A stretch of DNA of 64,000 nucleotides, from assembly GCF_006517815.1 (NCBI RefSeq), contig NZ_CP041198.1, forward strand, positions 2,542,001-2,606,000, written 5' to 3'. Numbering within the stretch: the first letter of the stretch is position 1; each line of letters starts with the position of its first letter. The position numbers and the translations under genes are program-made. The notes beneath the pieces are model-generated. The model had not been told where the DNA came from. It worked only from the letters and a program-made list of their open reading frames with translations, and did not search any database. Source of the stretch: Pseudarthrobacter sp. NIBRBAC000502770. Lineage in GTDB: Bacteria > Actinomycetota > Actinomycetes > Actinomycetales > Micrococcaceae. This document shows positions 27,189 through 36,553 of the stretch, one piece after another.

Positions 27189-27410
27189 TTACTTGTAGCG
27201 GTAGACGATACGACCACGGGTGAGGTCGTACGGGCTCAGCTCCACCACTACGCGGTCCTCAGGGAGGATTCGGATGTAGTGCTGACGCATCTTTCCAGAG
27301 ATGTGTGCCAGAACGATGTGCTTGTTGGTGAGCTCAACGCGAAACATCGCGTTAGGCAGCGCCTCGGTCACAACGCCTTCGATCTCAATGACCCCGTCCT
27401 TCTTGGCCAT
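27189..27410 (-). CDS. infA: Translation initiation factor IF-1
   Basis: Encodes 73 residues from the ATG at 27410, preceded by GGAGGG; the frame extends upstream but those 55 codons are not IF-1. [20 protein letters not shown] and the OB-fold end [12 protein letters not shown] are canonical. IF-1 blocks the A site during initiation. In related genomes infA usually follows map directly; here about 4.5 kb of unrelated genes lie between them. Confidence 0.96.
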   Translation of the reverse strand: MAKKDGVIEIEGVVTEALPNAMFRVELTNKHIVLAHISGKMRQHYIRILPEDRVVVELSPYDLTRGRIVYRYK

Positions 27411-27581
27411 ACCCTCCGCTAACTGTTGTTGCCGCAGCCCCGCCGGATAGCACCGGGCATGACCACGAACGTTTTTGTTGGATCGATTGCCGCCTCCAGG
27501 CCCAAAAGGGCGTGGCAGTCCAGACAACCAACAAACAACACTACCCTGTTGGCCGGTAAAAGTTAAATCGGCCATAGTAGC

Positions 27582-28514
27582 CTACGCGGTGCGGTACGCA
27601 CCATATTCACCGGCCGGGGTGGCCACGGGATCTGCTGCGGCCACGCCGTCAAGGATCGCCAAACGGACGACGTCGGCTGCCGCGCTTTGGAGCGTGATGA
27701 GGCTGTCCTGCCGGGCAGCTTCGTCGGAGCGGTCGAGTGCGACGGCGCCGGTTGCCAGGCAAAAAACGGTATCCCCGTCAGCCAGGGTATGGCTCGGAAT
27801 CAAGGCCCGGGCAATCCCCGCATGGGATGCAGCGGCCGTACGTTTACATTCGGCCCCATCAAGTACGGCATTGGTAGCCACGACGACAAGAGTGGTATTG
27901 AGCGGGGCACCGTGTGCGGGCTGCGCCGGCTGGACGGGCGCGCCAAACGGGAGCCCAAGTGCGTTGACTACGGCCAGCGCGCCGACTACAACCCCGTTCT
28001 CCAGCGTGACGGACGCCGTGCCAACTCCCCCTTTGTACTGCCCCCTGCCGATAAGGGCGCCGGCTCCGGCACCGGTATTGCCGCGTCCGACGTCGTGCCC
28101 TTCCCCTTGTGCTGCTGCGGCGGCCGTTGCCGCGTAGCCCATCTCCGGCGTCGGCCGTGCGGAGAAGTTCCCGCCCCTGCCCAGGTCGAAGATGGCGGCG
28201 GCGGGGACAATGGGCACCACTCCCCCGGGGACGGCGAAGCCGCGGCCGTTTTCCTCGCACCAGCGCTGGGCACCGGTGGCAGAGGCCAGGCCATAGGCAC
28301 TGCCGCCGGTGAGAACGACGGCGTCCACTGTGCGGACCAAGGTAGTGGGATCGAGGGCGTCTGTTTCGTGGGTGGCCGGGCCGCCGCCCTGGACGTCAAC
28401 CGAGCCCACCGTACCCGGGGGTGGCAGGACCACGGTGACGCCCGTCAGCCAGCCGTCGGTGTTCTTTTGGACGTGGCCCACGCGGATGCCCGGGACATCG
28501 GTAAGGGTTCCCAT
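27582..28514 (-). CDS. P1 (DmpA) family peptidase / L-aminopeptidase-like protein
   Basis: Encodes 310 residues from ATG 28514 (MGTLTDVPGIRVGH, with AGGGG upstream); 15 upstream in-frame codons are discounted. Family landmarks are TDVPGIRVGH at the N-terminus, TGGSAYGL, GRGNTGAGAGA and LNTTLVVVATNA at 205-216. In DmpA-type enzymes a Ser/Thr in this last region is exposed by self-cleavage and becomes the nucleophile of the mature peptidase; T207 is the likely counterpart. Substrates range widely (D- or L-aminopeptidases, beta-peptides), so none is assigned. It is divergent from the sugar importer. Confidence 0.85.
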   Translation of the reverse strand: MGTLTDVPGIRVGHVQKNTDGWLTGVTVVLPPPGTVGSVDVQGGGPATHETDALDPTTLVRTVDAVVLTGGSAYGLASATGAQRWCEENGRGFAVPGGVVPIVPAAAIFDLGRGGNFSARPTPEMGYAATAAAAAQGEGHDVGRGNTGAGAGALIGRGQYKGGVGTASVTLENGVVVGALAVVNALGLPFGAPVQPAQPAHGAPLNTTLVVVATNAVLDGAECKRTAAASHAGIARALIPSHTLADGDTVFCLATGAVALDRSDEAARQDSLITLQSAAADVVRLAILDGVAAADPVATPAGEYGAYRTA

Positions 28515-28736
28515 TCCCCTATTGTCCCCTCTGCTGGCGCGCCCCTGCCGCATCGGCAAACTTTATGCGAGACTGCAAACAACACAGGGTTAATGGGCAA
28601 CGAAGCCTTTGTTAACTATTTGAGGAGAAGGGCTTTTTCAGGGGTTTCGCCCACCGACAATGTGGTGAAGTAATGGCTTGATTCCCCTTACCCGCGACCG
28701 GCCACGAGCTGGCTCCGAAACCCGTGAGAGATCCGC
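28515..28736. promoter_or_regulatory. Divergent intergenic region, peptidase / sugar importer
   Basis: It must hold promoters in both directions. It is AT-richer than its surroundings around 28560-28640 (TTTGTTAACTATTTG near 28608). A LacI-type operator would be expected for the importer, but I cannot point to a convincing palindrome. Confidence 0.35.
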
Positions 28737-29696
28737 ATGACACGTCAACTCTCCCCACGACCCTCCACCAGGCCCGCTGGCCCCGGTGGCAGCACCGCTA
28801 AAATACCCCACAGGCGGTGGAGCGCAAGGAACCGCCGCGATTTCTTTGTTTTCCTTGCCATGGCCTTGCCCAACCTGATACTGATCGCCGTCTTCACGTA
28901 CCGGCCGCTGTTCAGCAACATGTACTACTCCACGCTGGACTGGACGCTGGGTTCCCCCTCCGCAACCGTGGTGGGCCTGGGTAACTACGTCACCTTCTTC
29001 ACCAGCAACGATGCACCGAAGGTGCTGGGCACCACGGCAGTCTTCACCTTGGTCACCGTAGGCGGTTCCATGATCCTGGGACTGCTGGTGGCGCTGGCCC
29101 TGAACGCCAGGGTCCGCGGCACCACGTTCGCCCGGTCCGCGGTCTTTGCCCCCTATGTCCTCTCCGGCGTCGGTGTCGGCCTGGTGTGGTTGTTCATTTT
29201 CGATCCCGGCTATGGCGTCCTTGCCTGGCTGCTCCGCGGCATCGGCCAGCAGAGCCCGCAGTGGATCAACGATCCCCAGCTGTCCCTGGTCATGGTGATC
29301 CTGGTGTACGTCTGGAAGAACCTGGGCTACTGCGCGGTGGTGTACCTCGCCGGGCTGCAGTCCCTGCCGACCGAAGTCATGGAGGCGGCGTCCCTCGACG
29401 GCGCCAACGGGTTCCGGCGCTTCGTCAGCATCTCCCTGCCGCTGCTGTCCCCCACCACGTTCTTCCTCCTGATCACCACTTTGCTCAGCTCGCTGCAGGC
29501 CTTCGACCTCATCAGGATCATGACGCCACTGGGCACCGGCACCAGCACCCTGATCTACGAGGCCTACCTCCAGGCCTTCGGCGCCTACAACAGGGCCGGC
29601 TACTCCGCAGCCATTTCCGTGGTCCTGTTTGCCATCCTCCTGGTGATCACCGTGCTCCAGCTGCGGTTCGTGGAACGAAAGGTTCATTACTCGTGA
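28737..29696 (+). CDS. ABC sugar transporter permease, MalF/UgpA type
   Basis: Encodes 319 residues with about six membrane segments and the EAA loop MEAASLDGANGFRRFVSISLPLLSP that docks the ATPase. The N-terminal 35 residues are basic and cytoplasmic. It belongs to the CUT1 carbohydrate uptake family. It overlaps the next permease gene by four bases. No ATP-binding protein is encoded nearby, so a shared MsmK/UgpC-type ATPase encoded elsewhere is probably used. Confidence 0.92.
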   Translation: MTRQLSPRPSTRPAGPGGSTAKIPHRRWSARNRRDFFVFLAMALPNLILIAVFTYRPLFSNMYYSTLDWTLGSPSATVVGLGNYVTFFTSNDAPKVLGTTAVFTLVTVGGSMILGLLVALALNARVRGTTFARSAVFAPYVLSGVGVGLVWLFIFDPGYGVLAWLLRGIGQQSPQWINDPQLSLVMVILVYVWKNLGYCAVVYLAGLQSLPTEVMEAASLDGANGFRRFVSISLPLLSPTTFFLLITTLLSSLQAFDLIRIMTPLGTGTSTLIYEAYLQAFGAYNRAGYSAAISVVLFAILLVITVLQLRFVERKVHYS

Positions 29697-30613
29697 CGTC
29701 CCTCTCACCGGTGAGCCCGGACCCCACCGCCCCCGCCGTCTCCGCTCCAGACCCGGGCCTGCGTCCCGACCGGCCGTTCTCCCGCCGGAACCTGGTCCAG
29801 ACCGTGGTGGGCGGCTACCTGCCCCTGATCATTGCCACCCTGGTGGTATTCCTGCCCCTGCTGTGGATGGTGCTCAGCTCCTTTAAGACTTCCGGCGAGA
29901 TTGTCACCACCGACCTGAAAATCCTCCCGGAAAGCCTGAACCTAGAGAACTACCGGACCGCAATGACCACGGTCCCGTTCGGCCAGTTCTTCCTGAACAG
30001 CACCATCGTCACGCTGGCAGGGGCCACCATCAAAGTGATCCTGGCGATCCTGACGGCGTATGCCCTGGTCTTTGTCCGCTTTCCGTTCCGGAACTTCATC
30101 TTCCTCCTGATCCTGGTGGCCCTCATGGTGCCACCGCAGGTGTCCATCCTGCCCAACTTCATCCTCATCGCGGGGATCGGCGGCAAGAACACGCTGTGGG
30201 GGATCATCCTCCCCGGCCTGGGCACTGCGTTCGGTACCTTCCTGCTGCGGCAGCACTTCCGGACCCTGCCGGCGTCCATCCTGGAATCGGCCGAGATGGA
30301 CGGGGCCGGGCACTGGCGCCGCCTCTGGCAGATCGTGGTCCCCGTGTCCGTTCCCTCCATCGCCACCGTAGCGCTGGTGACCATCGTGACCGAATGGAAC
30401 GACTACATCTGGCCGCTCATCATCACGGACCGGCCGGAAACCATGACCCTGCCGGTGGGCCTGACCCTGCTGCAGAACAACGAAAGCAACGCAGCCGGCT
30501 GGGGCGTCCTCATGGCCGGCGCGGTCCTGGTCATCGTTCCCATCCTGATCGTCTTCGCGGCCCTGCAGCGCTACATCGTGGCGGGCCTCACCCAGGGCAG
30601 CGTGACCGGCTAA
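29693..30613 (+). CDS. ABC sugar transporter permease, MalG/UgpE type
   Basis: Encodes 306 residues from GTG 29693, coupled to the upstream stop (GTGA); the longer frame from 29186 lies within malF-like coding sequence. About six membrane segments and the EAA loop LESAEMDGAGHWRRLWQIVVPVS are evident. It forms the heterodimeric channel with the preceding permease. Confidence 0.92.
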   Translation: MTSLSPVSPDPTAPAVSAPDPGLRPDRPFSRRNLVQTVVGGYLPLIIATLVVFLPLLWMVLSSFKTSGEIVTTDLKILPESLNLENYRTAMTTVPFGQFFLNSTIVTLAGATIKVILAILTAYALVFVRFPFRNFIFLLILVALMVPPQVSILPNFILIAGIGGKNTLWGIILPGLGTAFGTFLLRQHFRTLPASILESAEMDGAGHWRRLWQIVVPVSVPSIATVALVTIVTEWNDYIWPLIITDRPETMTLPVGLTLLQNNESNAAGWGVLMAGAVLVIVPILIVFAALQRYIVAGLTQGSVTG

Positions 30614-30686
30614 GCCGCCGGCCGCCGTCGTACTTCCCAACCTTTTAGTACCCCCCTTCCGCAGGCAACAACCGAAAGGAACTGTC

Positions 30687-32036
30687 ATGACACTTCACCT
30701 GGACCGGAGGCACTTCCTGGGCCTGGCAGGGGCCACCGCCTCTGCCGCTGCCCTGGCCGCATGCGGCGGACCCTCGACAACCGGCGGTGGCCAAGCCACA
30801 TCCCAGGCAGCCGACATCGACTTCAGCGGCGTGAAGCCGGCGGCAAAGATCGACTTCTGGTCCAGCCACCCGGGCCAGTCACAGGACGTTGAGAAGAGCC
30901 TGATCGAAAAGTTCCAGGCCAAAAACCCTGGCATCACCGTCAACCTGGTCACGGCAGGGGCCAACTACGAGGAAATTGCCCAGAAGTTCCAGACCGCGCA
31001 GGCCGCCAAGTCCGGCCTCCCCGGAGTGGTTGTCCTCTCCGACGTGTGGTGGTTCCGGTACTACACCAACGGGAGCATCATTCCCGTGGACAGCCTGACC
31101 AAGCAGCTGAACATGAAGATGGACGACTTCCAGCAGTCGCTGGTCAACGACTACAAATACGACGGCAAGCAGTGGGCGCTCCCCTACGGCCGCTCCACTC
31201 CGCTGTTCTACTACAACAAGGACCACTTCGCCGCAGCCGGGCTGCCGGACCGTGCACCCAAGACGTGGCAGGAATTCGCTGAGTGGGCCCCGAAGCTGAA
31301 GGCAAGCTCCGGCGCCCAGTACGCCTACATCTACCCAGCGCTTGCCGGGTACGCGGGCTGGACGCTGCAGAACATGCTCTGGGGCTGGGGCGGTGGCTGG
31401 TCCAAGGAATGGGACATCACCTGCGACTCCAGCGACTCCGTGGCCGCACTGCAGTGGGCCCAGGACTCGATCTACAAGGACAAGTGGGCAGGCGTCTCCT
31501 CCAAGGAAGCGGCGGACGACTTCTCCGCAGGGCTGACCTCGACCACCATTTCCTCCACCGGTTCGCTGCTGGGAATCCTGAAATCGGCAAAGTTCAACGT
31601 GGGCGTTGGCTTCCTGCCCGGCGGCCCGAAAGCGGAGACCAACGTCTGCCCCACGGGCGGCGCGGGCCTGGGCATCCCCAGCGGCATCACCAAGGAGGAA
31701 CAGCTCGCGGCCGGCATGTTCCTGGACTTCGTCACCCAGCCGGAGAGCACCGCCGAGTTCTCTGCCGCCACCGGGTACATGCCCACCCGCAAGTCGGCTG
31801 ACATGACGGCAGTCCTGGCCAAGACACCGCAGATCAAAACCGCCATGGACCAGCTCGCGGTGACCAAGGTCCAGGACAACGCCAGGGTGTTCCTGCCGGG
31901 CGCCGACCAGGAAATGGCGAAGTCCGCAGCGAAGATCCTCACGCAGCAGGGCGACGTCAAGGCCACCATGACGGACCTGAAGACCACGCTGCAGGGCATC
32001 TACGACAAGGACGTGAAGCCGAAGCTGAAGTCCTAG
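30687..32036 (+). CDS. ABC sugar transporter substrate-binding lipoprotein
   Basis: Encodes 449 residues with AAAGGA seven bases before ATG. The N-terminus DRRHFLGLAGATASAAALAAC combines a twin-arginine-like motif with a lipobox (LAAC, Cys at about 27), so it should be exported and anchored to the membrane by lipid. The mature part is a family 1 solute-binding protein (PLFYYNKDHFAAAGL is typical). The substrate is probably a sugar or a glycerophosphodiester, as in UgpB-like proteins, but cannot be decided. It is last gene of a three-gene operon and followed by a strong terminator. Confidence 0.9.
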   Translation: MTLHLDRRHFLGLAGATASAAALAACGGPSTTGGGQATSQAADIDFSGVKPAAKIDFWSSHPGQSQDVEKSLIEKFQAKNPGITVNLVTAGANYEEIAQKFQTAQAAKSGLPGVVVLSDVWWFRYYTNGSIIPVDSLTKQLNMKMDDFQQSLVNDYKYDGKQWALPYGRSTPLFYYNKDHFAAAGLPDRAPKTWQEFAEWAPKLKASSGAQYAYIYPALAGYAGWTLQNMLWGWGGGWSKEWDITCDSSDSVAALQWAQDSIYKDKWAGVSSKEAADDFSAGLTSTTISSTGSLLGILKSAKFNVGVGFLPGGPKAETNVCPTGGAGLGIPSGITKEEQLAAGMFLDFVTQPESTAEFSAATGYMPTRKSADMTAVLAKTPQIKTAMDQLAVTKVQDNARVFLPGADQEMAKSAAKILTQQGDVKATMTDLKTTLQGIYDKDVKPKLKS

Positions 32037-32070
32037 CGGAATTCGCTACGCCGAAACGCCGGTGACGCGC

Positions 32071-32114
32071 AAAATCCCTGCCGACCCCATTATTTCGGGG
32101 TCGGCAGGGATTTT
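32071..32114. terminator. Bidirectional terminator between importer operon and map
   Basis: A perfect 18-base stem (32071-32088 with 32097-32114) with A4/T4 at its ends and an eight-base loop. It separates the convergent binding-protein gene and map and can serve both. Confidence 0.95.
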
Positions 32115-32142
32115 CTGCGTCGTGGGGGAAAATGCACGTCCC

Positions 32143-32970
32143 TTACGGGATCGGGACCGGCGTAACGCCTAGGGGCACCAGGTGCGCCGCACCGCCGTCG
32201 GGCGCGGAAAGAACCCAGATCCCCCTGTCGTGGACTGCCACGGAGTGCTCCCACTGGCAGGAGCGCTGGCCGTCCGTGGTCACAACGGTCCAATCATCCT
32301 CCAGGACCGCGGTCTCGATGCTGCCCCGCACCAGCATGGGCTCAATGGCCAGGCAAAGGCCGGCCTTGACCTTGGGTCCGCGGTGGCTGGTGCGGTAGTT
32401 CAGGACGTCCGGGGCCATGTGCATCTCGGAGCCGATGCCGTGCCCCACGTAATCCTCCAGGATGCCCAGCGGCTTGCCCGGGACCGAGGACACGTAATCG
32501 TCGATGGCCGCTCCGACGTCACCGACGTGGCCCCGCTTGGCCAGCGCAGCGATCCCGTGCCACATGGCAGCCTGGGTCACATCGGAGAGCCTCTGGTCTT
32601 CAGGATCCGCGGTTCCCACGATCACGGTGCGGGCGGAATCCGAGTGCCACCCGTCGACGATCGCGCCGCCGTCGATGGAGATGATGTCGCCGTCCTGCAG
32701 CACGCGGTTGCCAGGAATTCCGTGCACCACTTCCTCGTTCACGGACGTGCAGATGGTGGCCGGGAAGCCATGGTAGCCCAGGAAGTTGGACTTGGCACCG
32801 GCCTCGTTGAGGACGGCGGCGAAGACATCGTCAAGGTGCTTGGTGGTGACCCCGGGAACTGCGGCGGTGACGGCGGCGTCCAAGGCGCGGCTGAGGACCA
32901 GTCCGGCCTCATGCATGGTACGCATTTGGGCGTTGTTCTTGATTTCGATGCGGGGCTGGCCGAAGGCCAT
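32143..32970 (-). CDS. map: Methionine aminopeptidase, type I
   Basis: Encodes 275 residues from the ATG at 32970 (MAFGQPRIEIKNNAQMRTM), with AAAGGA six bases upstream; a start five codons earlier has no support. It removes the initiator methionine from nascent proteins. The metal-binding set is visible: two Asp in DGGAIVDGWHSDSA, His in VGHGIG, Glu in AIEPM and Glu in QWEHSV. It follows adk after 74 bases that contain a perfect hairpin. Confidence 0.95.
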   Translation of the reverse strand: MAFGQPRIEIKNNAQMRTMHEAGLVLSRALDAAVTAAVPGVTTKHLDDVFAAVLNEAGAKSNFLGYHGFPATICTSVNEEVVHGIPGNRVLQDGDIISIDGGAIVDGWHSDSARTVIVGTADPEDQRLSDVTQAAMWHGIAALAKRGHVGDVGAAIDDYVSSVPGKPLGILEDYVGHGIGSEMHMAPDVLNYRTSHRGPKVKAGLCLAIEPMLVRGSIETAVLEDDWTVVTTDGQRSCQWEHSVAVHDRGIWVLSAPDGGAAHLVPLGVTPVPIP

Positions 32971-32991
32971 GATGTGTCCTTTCAAATGGCT

Positions 32992-33022
32992 GAGGCTCCT
33001 CCCGGATGCCGGGAGGAGCCTC
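32992..33022 (-). other. Hairpin between adk and map
   Basis: A perfect 14-base stem (32992-33005 with 33009-33022) around a three-base loop, without a T tract. It could be a weak attenuator, a processing site or a 3' stabiliser within the secY-adk-map transcript. Confidence 0.7.
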
Positions 33023-33044
33023 GATAAAACTTGGGCGCCTTGGG

Positions 33045-33623
33045 TCAGGCTGCCTGCGCGGCCTTGATGGCCTGCATTACGCGGTTGGTGACTTCGTCGA
33101 TGGGACCGATCCCGTCAACCTTGGTGAGGATGCCGCGGTCTGCGTACTTGGCCACCACGGCTTCGGTCTGCTCGTGGTACAGGTCCAGGCGGTGGCGGAT
33201 GACGGCTTCGTTGTCGTCGCTCCGGCCCGTTTCCTTGGCACGCCCCAGGAGGCGGTGTACCAGTTCTTCGTCGTCGGCAGTCAGCTGCAGGACCACGTCG
33301 AGCTTCTCGTCGCCGTCGGCGAGGATCTCGTCAAGGTAGTCAACCTGCGCGGTGGTGCGCGGGTAGCCGTCCAGCAGGAAGCCGTTTTCGACGTCGGACT
33401 CGTTCAGCCGGTCGCGGACCATCTTGTTGGTCACGCTGTCCGGGACGAAGTCGCCGTTGTCCATGTACTTCTTGGCCTCAATACCGAGAGGGGTTTCACC
33501 CTTCACGTTGGCCCGGAAGATGTCGCCGGTGGAGATGGCCACAACGCCGAGGCGTTCTGAAATCCGCTCCGCCTGCGTTCCTTTTCCGGAACCGGGAGGT
33601 CCAATAATCAGCATTCTCGTCAT
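33045..33623 (-). CDS. adk: Adenylate kinase
   Basis: Encodes 192 residues, the short actinobacterial form without the zinc-binding lid insert. The P loop MLIIGPPGSGKGTQAERI, the GYPRT AMP-binding segment (LLDGYPRTTAQVDYL) and R residues of the lid are in place. It interconverts ATP + AMP and 2 ADP. Its ATG overlaps the secY stop by four bases. Confidence 0.96.
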   Translation of the reverse strand: MTRMLIIGPPGSGKGTQAERISERLGVVAISTGDIFRANVKGETPLGIEAKKYMDNGDFVPDSVTNKMVRDRLNESDVENGFLLDGYPRTTAQVDYLDEILADGDEKLDVVLQLTADDEELVHRLLGRAKETGRSDDNEAVIRHRLDLYHEQTEAVVAKYADRGILTKVDGIGPIDEVTNRVMQAIKAAQAA

Positions 33624-34930
33624 CGCAAAAGCCCTTCGTAGTGACGTTGTTGTAGCTGCGCATCAATCTGCTTTACGGTCTCCAACCCAACGCCCACCAT
33701 GATCAGGATCGAGGTGCCACCGAACGGGAAGTTCTGGTTTGCGTTGATCAGCACGAGCGCCACCAGCGGAATCAGTGCCACGAAGCCCAGGTAGAGGGCG
33801 CCGGGCAGCGTGATCCGTGAGAGCACGTACTGCAGGTAGTCAGCGGTCGGCCTGCCGGCGCGGATACCTGGGATGAAGCCGCCGTACTTCTTCATGTTGT
33901 CTGAGACTTCTTCAGGGTTGAAGGTAATCGCGACATAGAAGTAGGTGAAGAACACGATCAGGAGGAAATAAACCGCCATGTAGATCGGGTGGTCTCCGCG
34001 GGTGAGGTTGTTGTTGATCCACTCAACCCACGCTGGCATGGACTCGCCGTTCCGGGGCTGGTTGAACTGCGCGATCAGCCCGGGAATGTAGAGCATGGAA
34101 GAAGCGAAGATCACCGGAATGACGCCGGCCATGTTCACTTTGATGGGAATGTAAGTGCTGGTGCCGCCCACGGTGCGCCGCCCGATCATCCGCTTGGCGT
34201 ACTGCACCGGAATGCGGCGCTGTGACTGCTCGACGAAGACCACCAGGGCCACCGTGAGCAGACCCACCACCAGGACCAGGAAGAAGGTTCCCGGTCCCTG
34301 CGAGGTCCAGATGGCACCCAGCGAAGTGGGGAACTGGGCGGCGATGGAAGTGAAGATGAGCAGCGACATGCCGTTGCCCACGCCCTTCTCCGTGACGAGC
34401 TCGCCCATCCACATGATCAGGCCGGTGCCGGCCGTGAGGGTGATGATGATCAGGATGGTGGTGATGATGCTGCTGTCAGGGATCACCGGCAGCTGGCAGC
34501 CGGGAAGCAGCTGCCCTGAGCGGGCCAGGGACACCAGGGTGGTGGCGTTGAGCAGGCCCAGAGCGATGGTGAGGTAGCGGGTGTACTGGGTCAGCTTGGA
34601 CTGTCCCGAGGCGCCCTCTTCGTAAAGCTGCTGGAACCGGGGAATGACCACCCGGAGCAACTGGACGATGATGCTGGCCGTGATGTACGGCATGATGCCC
34701 AGGGCGAAGATGGACACCTGGAGCAACGCGCCGCCGCTGAAGAGGTTGACGAGCTGATACAGCCCGCCGGCGGTCTGACCGTTATGCAAGCATTGCTGGA
34801 CATTCTGGTAGTTCACACCTGGCGAGGGAATGAAAGCACCCAAGCGGAAGATGGTGATGATTCCCAGCGTGAACAACAACTTGCGTCGCAGATCAGGCGT
34901 GCGAAAGGCCCGGCCAAATGCGCTAAGCAA
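33620..34930 (-). CDS. secY: Preprotein translocase subunit SecY
   Basis: I favour the TTG at 34930 (436 residues, LLSAFGRAFRTPDLRRKLLF), because AGGAGG lies just before it; the frame opens at an ATG 19 codons upstream (MSGFIKFRHP), which would put the ribosome site inside the gene. Ten membrane helices form the protein-conducting channel; FIPSPGVNY near helix 1-2 and the cytoplasmic loop around RRIPVQYAKRMIGRR are typical. It heads the secY-adk-map cluster and follows rplO after a terminator. Confidence 0.95.
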   Translation of the reverse strand: MLSAFGRAFRTPDLRRKLLFTLGIITIFRLGAFIPSPGVNYQNVQQCLHNGQTAGGLYQLVNLFSGGALLQVSIFALGIMPYITASIIVQLLRVVIPRFQQLYEEGASGQSKLTQYTRYLTIALGLLNATTLVSLARSGQLLPGCQLPVIPDSSIITTILIIITLTAGTGLIMWMGELVTEKGVGNGMSLLIFTSIAAQFPTSLGAIWTSQGPGTFFLVLVVGLLTVALVVFVEQSQRRIPVQYAKRMIGRRTVGGTSTYIPIKVNMAGVIPVIFASSMLYIPGLIAQFNQPRNGESMPAWVEWINNNLTRGDHPIYMAVYFLLIVFFTYFYVAITFNPEEVSDNMKKYGGFIPGIRAGRPTADYLQYVLSRITLPGALYLGFVALIPLVALVLINANQNFPFGGTSILIMVGVGLETVKQIDAQLQQRHYEGLLR

Positions 34931-35078
34931 GCGTCCTCCTGTGGTGTCAATAAGGGTGGGGTGGCGGAATTTGATAAATCCCGACATCCGAGTCTAACGG
35001 GTCTAGGACCCGACCGAACAATCCGGGCCCCCGCGCATGCGCCGGATGGCGGGAATTGTTCGCCGGGCGGATATGAAA

Positions 35079-35121
35079 AACTCCCGGTATCCGGGGCCGA
35101 AGCCCGCGGATACCGGGAGTT
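35079..35121 (-). terminator. rplO terminator
   Basis: A perfect 15-base stem (35079-35093 with 35107-35121), followed on the minus strand by TTTTT. It separates the spc-type ribosomal operon from secY, which therefore needs its own promoter within about 150 bases. Confidence 0.92.
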
Positions 35122-35141
35122 CAACAGCTGGCGCCGTCCCT

Positions 35142-35627
35142 TTAGAGGGCGGTGGTGCTTCCGCCTGCTGCGGCAATTTTTTCTGCGGCGCTGGCCGAGA
35201 ATGCGTGGGCGGTGACGTCAACCTTGACGGTGATGTCGCCGGTGCCCAGCACCTTGACGGGCTGGTTCTTGCGAACGGCACCCTTTTCGACCAGGTTCTC
35301 CACGGTGACTGCGCCACCTTCCGGGAACAGCTCGTTGAGCTTGTCCAGGTTTACAACCTGGAACTCAACCCGGAACGGGTTCTTGAAGCCGCGCAGCTTC
35401 GGCAGGCGCATGTGCAGCGGCAGCTGGCCGCCGGCAAAGCCAGCCTTCACCTGGTAGCGGGCAGCCGTACCCTTGGTACCGCGACCGGCGGTCTTGCCCT
35501 TGGATGCCTCACCACGACCAACACGGGTCTTGGCGGTCTTGGCACCCGGTGCGGGACGCAGGTGGTGAACCTTCAGGGCGCTCTGCTTCTCAGCAGCCTG
35601 CGCCTTATCAGCAGTGTTCTCTGCCAT
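35142..35627 (-). CDS. rplO: 50S ribosomal protein L15
   Basis: Encodes 161 residues. The core [35 protein letters not shown] is the hallmark of L15 (only the first part, [13 protein letters not shown], need be checked). A 20-residue Ala/Glu-rich N-terminal extension precedes it. L15 binds 23S rRNA late in assembly. It is last gene of the spc-type operon and abuts rpmD. Confidence 0.96.
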   Translation of the reverse strand: MAENTADKAQAAEKQSALKVHHLRPAPGAKTAKTRVGRGEASKGKTAGRGTKGTAARYQVKAGFAGGQLPLHMRLPKLRGFKNPFRVEFQVVNLDKLNELFPEGGAVTVENLVEKGAVRKNQPVKVLGTGDITVKVDVTAHAFSASAAEKIAAAGGSTTAL

Positions 35628-35834
35628 TTACTTCGCCTCCTCTACCTTTACCAGGTGCGGAACCGTGTTGAGCATTCCAACGGTCACGGCGTCGGCGGTG
35701 CGGACAACGGTGTGTCCAATCCGCTTCAGGCCGAGGGACCGCAGGGTATCGCGCTGGTTCTGCTTGCCGCCAATGGCGGACTTGATCTGAGTGATCTCCA
35801 ACTGAGCGTCGGAGGGGACCAGGTTCTTAGCCAA
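35628..35834 (-). CDS. rpmD: 50S ribosomal protein L30
   Basis: Encodes 68 residues: [20 protein letters not shown] and [14 protein letters not shown] are canonical for L30. It lies between rpsE and rplO with only two bases to rpsE and none to rplO, as in most bacteria that have this gene. Confidence 0.96.
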   Translation of the reverse strand: MAKNLVPSDAQLEITQIKSAIGGKQNQRDTLRSLGLKRIGHTVVRTADAVTVGMLNTVPHLVKVEEAK

Positions 35835-35836
35835 GA

Positions 35837-36553
35837 CTAAACACCTGCCTTCGGAGCCAGGAGGGCCTTCACCAGCGCAGCCGGAGCGATCTCGTCCAGC
35901 GGCAGGCCGCGGCGTGCAGCCACTGCTGCCGGCTCTTCGAGGCGCTTCAGGGCATCAACGGTCGCGTGAACGATGTTGATGGCGTTGGAGGAACCGAGCG
36001 ACTTGGAGAGGATGTCGTGGATGCCCACGCACTCCAGTACTGCACGGACCGGACCGCCGGCGATAACACCGGTACCGGCGGAAGCCGGACGCAGCATTAC
36101 GACGCCGGCAGCGGCTTCACCCTGAACGCGGTGCGGGATGGTGTTGCCAACGCGGGGAACGCGGAAGAAGGACTTCTTGGCCTCTTCAACGCCCTTGGCG
36201 ATAGCAGCGGGAACTTCCTTGGCCTTGCCGTAGCCCACGCCGACCATGCCGTTACCGTCACCAACGACGACCAGTGCGGTGAAGCTGAAGCGACGACCAC
36301 CCTTGACGACCTTGGAAACGCGGTTGATGGTGACAACGCGCTCTACGAACTGGTTCTTTTCGGCTTCACGGCCACCGTCGCGGCCGCCACGGCCACCGCG
36401 GTCGCCGCGGCCCTGGCCACGGTCGCCACGCTCGCCGCGACGGGCGCCACCACGGCGGTCCTCGGCAGCGGGGGCAGTGGTCTCAGCAGCTGCGGCTTCG
36501 GGCGCCTTCTGATCTGCAGACACAGTGTCCTTTTCCTTGTTTGCTTCGGTCAC
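35837..36553 (-). CDS. rpsE: 30S ribosomal protein S5
   Basis: Encodes 238 residues from GTG 36553, coupled to rplR (GTGA). The first 65 residues are a low-complexity Glu/Ala then Arg/Gly-rich extension ([19 protein letters not shown]) not found in E. coli S5. The core starts at [20 protein letters not shown], with the double-stranded RNA-binding part and the S5 C-terminal domain (VPHR-type segment [10 protein letters not shown]). S5 is involved in decoding accuracy and mRNA entry. Confidence 0.96.
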   Translation of the reverse strand: MTEANKEKDTVSADQKAPEAAAAETTAPAAEDRRGGARRGERGDRGQGRGDRGGRGGRDGGREAEKNQFVERVVTINRVSKVVKGGRRFSFTALVVVGDGNGMVGVGYGKAKEVPAAIAKGVEEAKKSFFRVPRVGNTIPHRVQGEAAAGVVMLRPASAGTGVIAGGPVRAVLECVGIHDILSKSLGSSNAINIVHATVDALKRLEEPAAVAARRGLPLDEIAPAALVKALLAPKAGV

